DNA of 19,750 nucleotides. Source: Betaproteobacteria bacterium (lineage in GTDB: Bacteria > Pseudomonadota > Gammaproteobacteria > Burkholderiales > Burkholderiaceae_C). Numbering within the stretch: position 1 is the first letter of the stretch; every line of letters begins with the position of its first letter. Positions 15,905 to 19,750 of this stretch are shown here, piece by piece. The notes below the pieces were generated by a model that searched no databases, was not told where the DNA came from, and saw only the letters and a list, made by a program, of their open reading frames with translations. Both the position numbers and the translations under genes were made by a program. The stretch spans positions 1 through 19,750 of the forward strand of contig RFPX01000004.1 of NCBI GenBank assembly GCA_009925955.1. Direction: 5' to 3'.

Positions 15905-16672
15905 ATGAGCTTTTTGGCCATCGACATCGGCAACACCCGGCTGAAGTGGGCGCTGCACGAGGCCGCTACGCCGGGCGCCGTGCCGCGCCAGCAGGGGGCG
16001 GTGTTTCTGGAAAACATCGACGCCCTGGCCGAAGGCGATTGGAGGGCCTTGCCCGCGCCGCGTGCCATCCTGGGCTGCAATGTGGCCGGGGACGCGGTGC
16101 GCCGCCGGGTCGAGGAACAGTTGGAGTTGTGGGACACCCCGCCCAGCTGGGTGGTGCCTTCGGCCCAGGACGCCGGTGTGCGCAACGGCTACGACCACCC
16201 CACCCGGCTGGGGGCCGACCGCTGGACCGCGCTCATTGGGGCGCGCTGGCATGTGCAACACCGGGGCCTGGCGCAACCGGCGCTGGTGGTGATGATCGGC
16301 ACGGCCGTGACGGTGGACGCGCTGGACCCGGATGGCACCTTCTTGGGCGGGCTCATCCTGCCGGGGCACGGCATCATGTTGCGCGCCCTGGAGTCGGGTA
16401 CGGCCGGTCTGCGCGTTCCCACGGGTGAGGTGCGCCTGTTCCCCACCAACACCTCCGATGCCCTCACCAGTGGTGGCAACTACGCCATCACCGGCGCCAT
16501 CGAGCGCCTGCACCGGCACCTCAAGCAGCGCACGGGCTTGCAGCCCCTGACCCTGATCACGGGTGGCGCGGGGTGGAAGGTGGCGCCTCACCTGCAGATC
16601 GAGCACGAACTGGTCGAAGGCCTGATCTTCGACGGGCTGCTGGCCCTGCAGGCCCAGCGACAGTCCCGCTAG
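15905..16672 (+). CDS. coaX: Type III pantothenate kinase
   Basis: CoaX phosphorylates pantothenate with ATP, the first step of coenzyme A synthesis. The 255-residue product shows the ASKHA-fold motifs of this class. They are the phosphate loop AIDIGNTRLKWAL (catalytic Asp 7), HPTRLGADRWTALIGA (GADRW at 103-107), the second phosphate motif GTAVTVDAL (132-140) and FLGGLILPG. The ATG at 15905 is chosen because it places the DIGNT motif at the family position; upstream codons read through the stem-loop and are Arg-rich. No Shine-Dalgarno sequence is visible. In many betaproteobacteria coaX sits beside birA, but here it stands alone, divergent from icmF and tail to tail with hslU. Sharing a promoter region with an acyl-CoA operon may be meaningful or accidental. 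Confidence 0.94.
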   Translation: MSFLAIDIGNTRLKWALHEAATPGAVPRQQGAVFLENIDALAEGDWRALPAPRAILGCNVAGDAVRRRVEEQLELWDTPPSWVVPSAQDAGVRNGYDHPTRLGADRWTALIGARWHVQHRGLAQPALVVMIGTAVTVDALDPDGTFLGGLILPGHGIMLRALESGTAGLRVPTGEVRLFPTNTSDALTSGGNYAITGAIERLHRHLKQRTGLQPLTLITGGAGWKVAPHLQIEHELVEGLIFDGLLALQAQRQSR

Positions 16673-16678
16673 CGCGGG
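16665..16678. terminator. Hairpin over the coaX stop codon
   Basis: CCCGC and GCGGG form a 5-base stem whose 4-base loop contains most of the TAG stop. It lies in the narrow (18-base) gap to the convergent hslU gene. No T-run follows on the plus strand, so the support for a terminator is weak. Confidence 0.25.
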
Positions 16679-16690
16679 CGGGTCAAACCC

Positions 16691-18055
16691 TCAAAGGATG
16701 AAGCGCGACAGGTCTTCGTTGCGCGCAAGATCACTGAGCTTCTGGTCCACCTGTTGAGCCCCCAGGGTCACCCGGGTGCCCGCACGGTTGGGCGCATCGA
16801 AGCTGATCTCGTCCAACAGGCGCTCCATGACCGTGGCCAGGCGGCGCGCCCCAATGTTCTCCATGCGTTCATTGACCTCGAAGGCGATCTGCGCCAAGCG
16901 GCGGATCGCGTCGGGTTCGAACACCAACTCCACCCCTTCGGTGGCCAGCAGGGCCTGGTATTGCTTGACGATGCTGGCGTGGGTGCTCGTGAGAATGGCT
17001 TCAAAGTCTTCAACGCTGAGGGCGCCGAGCTCTACGCGGATCGGGAACCGGCCTTGCAGCTCGGGGATGAGGTCGCTGGGCTTGGCCAGGTGGAAGGCGC
17101 CCGAGGCGATGAACAGGATGTGGTCGGTCTTCACGGGGCCATACTTGGTGCTCACGGTGGTGCCCTCCACCAGCGGCAGCAGGTCGCGTTGAACCCCCTG
17201 GCGCGAGACCTCGGCCGTGCCGCTGCCCTCGCTGCGTGAACACACCTTGTCAATCTCGTCGATGAAGACGATGCCGTTGCCTTCGGCATGCGCCAAGGCG
17301 GCTGACTTGATCTCGTCTTCGTTGACCAGCTTGGCCGCCTCCTCTTCGACCAGCAGCTTCAGTGCATCCTTGATCTTGAGCTTGCGGGCTTGGCGCCGGC
17401 CGGCGCCCATCTGTGAAAACAGGCCCTTGAGCTGCTCGGCCATCTCCTCCATGCCCTGGGGGCCCATGACCTCCAAGGTGGGCCGTGACTCGGCCAACTC
17501 GATTTCGATTTCGGTGTCGTTCAAGGAACCCTCGCGCAACCGCTTGCGGAAGGTTTGCCGAGCGGCACTGTCGGCCGGTGGGCGGCTGGGGGCGGAGGAC
17601 TCGCCGAAGCCGAAGGGCGCGGCGGTGCTGCTGGAGCGCGGCGGGGGGATCAGGACATCCAGGATCCGGTCTTCGGCGGCGTCTTCGGCCAGGCTGCGCT
17701 TGGCACGCACCTGGCGCTCACGCTCTTGCTTGACGGCCACGTCCACCAGGTCGCGCACGATGGTGTCCACATCCTTGCCCACATAGCCCACCTCGGTGAA
17801 CTTGGTGGCCTCCACCTTGATGAAGGGCGCATCGGCCAGGCGTGCCAGCCGCCGCGCGATTTCCGTCTTGCCCACGCCGGTGGGGCCGATCATCAGGATG
17901 TTCTTGGGCGTGATCTCGTGGCGCAGCTTCTCGTCGACCTGTTGGCGGCGCCAGCGGTTGCGCAGCGCAATGGCCACTGCACGCTTGGCCGACTGTTGGC
18001 CCACGATGTGTCGGTCAAGCTCGGAGACGATCTCCTGCGGGGTCATGGCGCTCAT
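16691..18055 (-). CDS. hslU: HslU, ATPase subunit of the HslUV (ClpYQ) protease
   Basis: HslU is a hexameric AAA+ unfoldase that feeds proteins to HslV. The 454-residue product (E. coli 443) starts MSAMTPQEIVSELDRHIVGQ, matching the family start. Walker A is GPTGVGKT (57-64), the pore loop GYVG (90-93), and Walker B GIVFIDEIDK (261-270). The I domain (about 110-240) contains a Ser/Pro/Ala-rich variable insert at 138-165. VSRQGVQRDLLPLVEG, GRFPIRVEL and the sensor-2 ENIGARRL are all present, and the protein ends NEDLSRFIL, the conserved C-terminal tail that docks into HslV. AGAAGGA precedes the ATG. It lies 33 bases after hslV, and its docking tail is intact even though hslV is altered. Confidence 0.97.
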   Translation of the reverse strand: MSAMTPQEIVSELDRHIVGQQSAKRAVAIALRNRWRRQQVDEKLRHEITPKNILMIGPTGVGKTEIARRLARLADAPFIKVEATKFTEVGYVGKDVDTIVRDLVDVAVKQERERQVRAKRSLAEDAAEDRILDVLIPPPRSSSTAAPFGFGESSAPSRPPADSAARQTFRKRLREGSLNDTEIEIELAESRPTLEVMGPQGMEEMAEQLKGLFSQMGAGRRQARKLKIKDALKLLVEEEAAKLVNEDEIKSAALAHAEGNGIVFIDEIDKVCSRSEGSGTAEVSRQGVQRDLLPLVEGTTVSTKYGPVKTDHILFIASGAFHLAKPSDLIPELQGRFPIRVELGALSVEDFEAILTSTHASIVKQYQALLATEGVELVFEPDAIRRLAQIAFEVNERMENIGARRLATVMERLLDEISFDAPNRAGTRVTLGAQQVDQKLSDLARNEDLSRFIL

Positions 18056-18088
18056 GGCGAATCCTTCTGCGAGGCGCGTGTGGCGCCC

Positions 18089-18646
18089 TCAGTCCAACAC
18101 TTCGATCGTGTGGTTCTGGTTGGTGTAGATGCAGAGTTCCCCGGCGATTTCAAGGGCGCGCTTGACGATGTCGGCGGCGGCCATCTCGGTGTGGGTCAGC
18201 AGCGCCTGTGCCGCGGCTCGGGTGGTGCCTATGCCCCCGATGGCCACGATGCCGCGTTCGGGCTCCAACACGTCGCCGTTGCCGGTGATGATGAGGCTGG
18301 CGCTGCGGTCGGCCACCGCCAACATCGCTTCCAGCCGGCGCAGCACACGGTCGGTGCGCCAGTCGCGGGTGAGTTCGATCGCCGCGCGCGCCAGGTGGCC
18401 TTGGTGCTTCTCCAGCTTCGCTTCGAATCGCTCAAAGAGGGTGAAGGCGTCGGCCGTCGCGCCGGCAAAGCCCGCCAGCACCTGGTCTTTGTGCAGCTTG
18501 CGCACCTTGCGCGCGCTGGCCTTGACCACGATGTGGCCCAGGGTGACCTGGCCATCACCGCCCAAGGCCACCTGCCAGCGGCCATCGGGCCGTTGCCGGC
18601 GCACGCTGACGATGGTGGTGCCGTGATAGACGGCCGCTTCGCTCAT
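18089..18646 (-). CDS. hslV: HslV, peptidase subunit of the HslUV protease, with an altered core motif
   Basis: HslV is a proteasome-beta-like threonine peptidase. The 185-residue product starts MSEAAVYHGTTIVSVRRQ; by family analogy it is cut before T10, which becomes the catalytic N-terminal Thr. GGDGQVTLG (Asp17 equivalent), the Lys33-equivalent in SARKVRKL, AGFAGATADAFTLFERFE, DWRTDRVLRRLEA and SLIITGNGDVLEPE are all normal, as is the end CIYTNQNHTIEVLD. A 4-5 residue insertion (QRPDGRW) follows the first strand. The anomaly is residues 137-143, GGIGTTR, where the family has GSGG(P/A)YAQ. The missing motif is encoded on the opposite strand at the same place, indicating a small inversion. 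The frame stays open and the neighbours dksA (18 bases) and hslU (33 bases) are intact. Activity may be reduced, altered or lost. Confidence 0.93.
   Translation of the reverse strand: MSEAAVYHGTTIVSVRRQRPDGRWQVALGGDGQVTLGHIVVKASARKVRKLHKDQVLAGFAGATADAFTLFERFEAKLEKHQGHLARAAIELTRDWRTDRVLRRLEAMLAVADRSASLIITGNGDVLEPERGIVAIGGIGTTRAAAQALLTHTEMAAADIVKRALEIAGELCIYTNQNHTIEVLD
18215..18238. other. Apparent in-place micro-inversion inside hslV
   Basis: Read on the coding (minus) strand, this 24-base block gives GGIGTTRA. Read on the plus strand, its first 21 bases (18215-18235) give GSGGAYA, the HslV motif expected at this point, in the same codon register. Restoring the block would yield AIGSGGAYAP followed by AAQALL, close to the family pattern GSGGPYAQAAARALL but one residue short, so a 3-base loss may have accompanied the event. 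Only 3-base inverted repeats (CGG/CCG) flank the block. Inversion is inferred from one sequence and memory of the family. Confidence 0.75.
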
Positions 18647-18664
18647 GGCCTGCCCTGTCGGCAA

Positions 18665-19750
18665 TCAGTCGCCGAACATGCGCTGCTTGAGCTCCCGGCG
18701 CTGTTGCGCCTCCAGCGACAGCGTGGCCGTCGGACGGGCCAGCAGACGGCCCAAGCCAATGGGCTCGCCGGTTTCTTCGCAGTAGCCGTACTCGCCGGCG
18801 TCGATGCGCGCCAGCGACTGGGAAATCTTGCGCAGCAGCTTGCGCTCCCGGTCTCGGGTGCGCAGCTCCAAGGCGTGCTCTTCTTCGATCGTGGCCCGGT
18901 CGGCGGGGTCGGGCACGATGGTGGTGTCCTCGCGCAGGTGCTCGGTGGTTTCACCGGCGTTGGACAGCAGGTCTTCCTTCAGCGCGTTCAGGCGCGCCTT
19001 GAAGAAATCAATCTGCTTGTCGTTCATGTACTCGCTGTCGGGCATGGCCAACAGCTCGGGCTCGCTCAGGTCGCGCCCGGCCTTGCTCTTCCAGGCGTTG
19101 GCCAGCTTGGGATCCGGCTTGCCGGCGGGCTTCGTGTCCAGCATCGGCTCGGGCAGATGCCGGGCACTGGGCTTGGCCGGGGCGAAGCGGTCGGCAAAAC
19201 GGTTGGCCGGGTGAATGGGGGCGGCCGGTACGGGCTGGCTGTTGGCTTCGGCGCGGCTAAGCCGCGTCTTCCCGCCGCGTGGGGCGCTGGCGGGGGCCTG
19301 TACTGCGGTGGCTTGAACGGGGGCGGAGGCCGGTGTGGCCGGCGCTGCGTTGGATTTCACGGATGCTTTCTGGGAGGAGGCGGTCACCGGTGCGGGGCCC
19401 GCCGTCTTGGATCGGTTGGCCGCAGGGGCCGATGGGGCCGGTTTGCCTGCGGGGGTGTTTTTGAGGGGAGCCTTGCTGCTGGGTTTGCTGGACGCGGCCG
19501 GCTTGCCGGCAGGCAGGGCTGGCGATGGTTTCTTGGGTGTGCTGGTCTTTTTGGCGGGTGCCAGTTTGGCCTGGGTGGCGGCCTTGGGCTTGATTACGCT
19601 CTTCGTACCCCCCTTGGGCGTGGGCTTTGCCGTGACTTTTTTGGCAGCTTTGGCACCGGAGGGCTTGCCGCTGGGTTTGCTGGCGGCCTTGCCCGTGGCT
19701 TTGGCCATGGGCTTGGTGGACTTGGCGCTCGCCTTGGCCGTGGGTTTGGG
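18665..19750 (-). CDS. dksA: DksA-like RNA polymerase-binding factor with a long Lys/Ala/Pro-rich N-terminal extension (5' end outside window)
   Basis: DksA enters the RNA polymerase secondary channel and works with ppGpp. The last ~130 residues are the DksA core. It has PDSEYMNDKQIDFFKARL, the coiled-coil tip motif DPADRA with its two key Asp residues, ALELRTRDRERKLLRKI, and the globular end GEYGYCEETGEPIG with RPTATLSLEAQQRREL. Of the four zinc cysteines of E. coli DksA only the first remains (C, T, S, A). Upstream are at least 220 residues of low-complexity Lys/Ala/Pro/Ser/Thr sequence with recurring GKP units, resembling histone H1-like tails. An ATG at 19708 has no ribosome site, and the same composition continues in frame to the window edge (PKPTAKASAKSTKP). 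The true start is therefore probably outside; at least 361 residues are visible. hslV follows after 18 bases. Confidence 0.9.
   Translation of the reverse strand, partial: PKPTAKASAKSTKPMAKATGKAASKPSGKPSGAKAAKKVTAKPTPKGGTKSVIKPKAATQAKLAPAKKTSTPKKPSPALPAGKPAASSKPSSKAPLKNTPAGKPAPSAPAANRSKTAGPAPVTASSQKASVKSNAAPATPASAPVQATAVQAPASAPRGGKTRLSRAEANSQPVPAAPIHPANRFADRFAPAKPSARHLPEPMLDTKPAGKPDPKLANAWKSKAGRDLSEPELLAMPDSEYMNDKQIDFFKARLNALKEDLLSNAGETTEHLREDTTIVPDPADRATIEEEHALELRTRDRERKLLRKISQSLARIDAGEYGYCEETGEPIGLGRLLARPTATLSLEAQQRRELKQRMFGD

Noticed and set aside
15885..15905. Leaderless coaX transcript from a GATAAC -10-like box just before the ATG
   Set aside because: No -35 element at the right distance; a 4-of-6 match in one hexamer is too weak.
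18210..18245. A double frameshift as the explanation for the odd hslV segment
   Set aside because: Shifting the frame within this block on the minus strand does not restore the motif, whereas the plus strand gives it exactly and in register, so an inversion explains it better.
1..19750. CRISPR arrays, tRNA or rRNA genes, insertion sequences and prophage genes
   Set aside because: None seen: no regularly spaced direct repeats, no tRNA-like cloverleaf with a CCA end in the gaps, and no transposase or integrase motifs. All genes look like core chromosome.

Overview
The window is a gene-dense, GC-rich (roughly two-thirds G+C by eye) piece of a bacterial chromosome. The gene set fits a betaproteobacterium of the order Burkholderiales, perhaps the Rubrivivax/Leptothrix/Comamonadaceae side: a dksA-hslV-hslU string, a DksA that lacks the classical zinc cysteines, a BktB-type thiolase beside a fused isobutyryl-CoA mutase, and a type III pantothenate kinase. 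This placement is inference from remembered families; no database was searched.

Layout. Positions 1-1978 (minus strand) hold a LytS/AlgZ-type sensor kinase, a small hydrophobic membrane protein, and the first 37 codons of a response regulator that runs off the left edge. Positions 2113-7861 (minus) hold a fatty-acyl-CoA ligase (fadD-like), then a metallo-beta-lactamase-fold hydrolase, a RavA-like MoxR AAA+ ATPase and a ViaA-like VWA protein; the last three are coupled by overlapping stop and start codons. A 294-base divergent spacer leads to purT on the plus strand (8156-9400). A convergent spacer with two strong inverted repeats separates purT from amn (9655-11160, minus). bktB and icmF (11227-15756, minus) form a short-chain acyl-CoA unit behind a conspicuous palindromic operator. 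Divergent from icmF is coaX (15905-16672, plus), which ends tail to tail with hslU. hslU, hslV and dksA (16691-19750, minus) form a protein quality-control and stringent-response block; dksA is cut by the right edge.

How the genes fit together. FadD activates fatty acids, IcmF interconverts isobutyryl- and n-butyryl-CoA, and BktB cleaves or forms 3-ketoacyl-CoAs, so acyl-CoA catabolism is one theme. PurT makes FGAR in purine synthesis and Amn removes surplus AMP, a second theme. HslUV is a two-component protease. RavA/ViaA-like proteins act as an AAA+/VWA chaperone-like pair, here with a hydrolase in the same operon.

The most striking observation is in hslV. The conserved GSGG(P/A)YA motif, which carries a serine near the active site, is missing from the reading frame. 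Its coding sequence is present at exactly that place on the opposite strand, in codon register. This looks like an in-place micro-inversion of about 24 bases that leaves the frame open. Other points of note are the very long Lys/Ala/Pro-rich extension on DksA, the icmF operator, the MBL-RavA-ViaA operon in which RavA seems to lack a canonical LARA domain, and the repeat-like hairpins between purT and amn.
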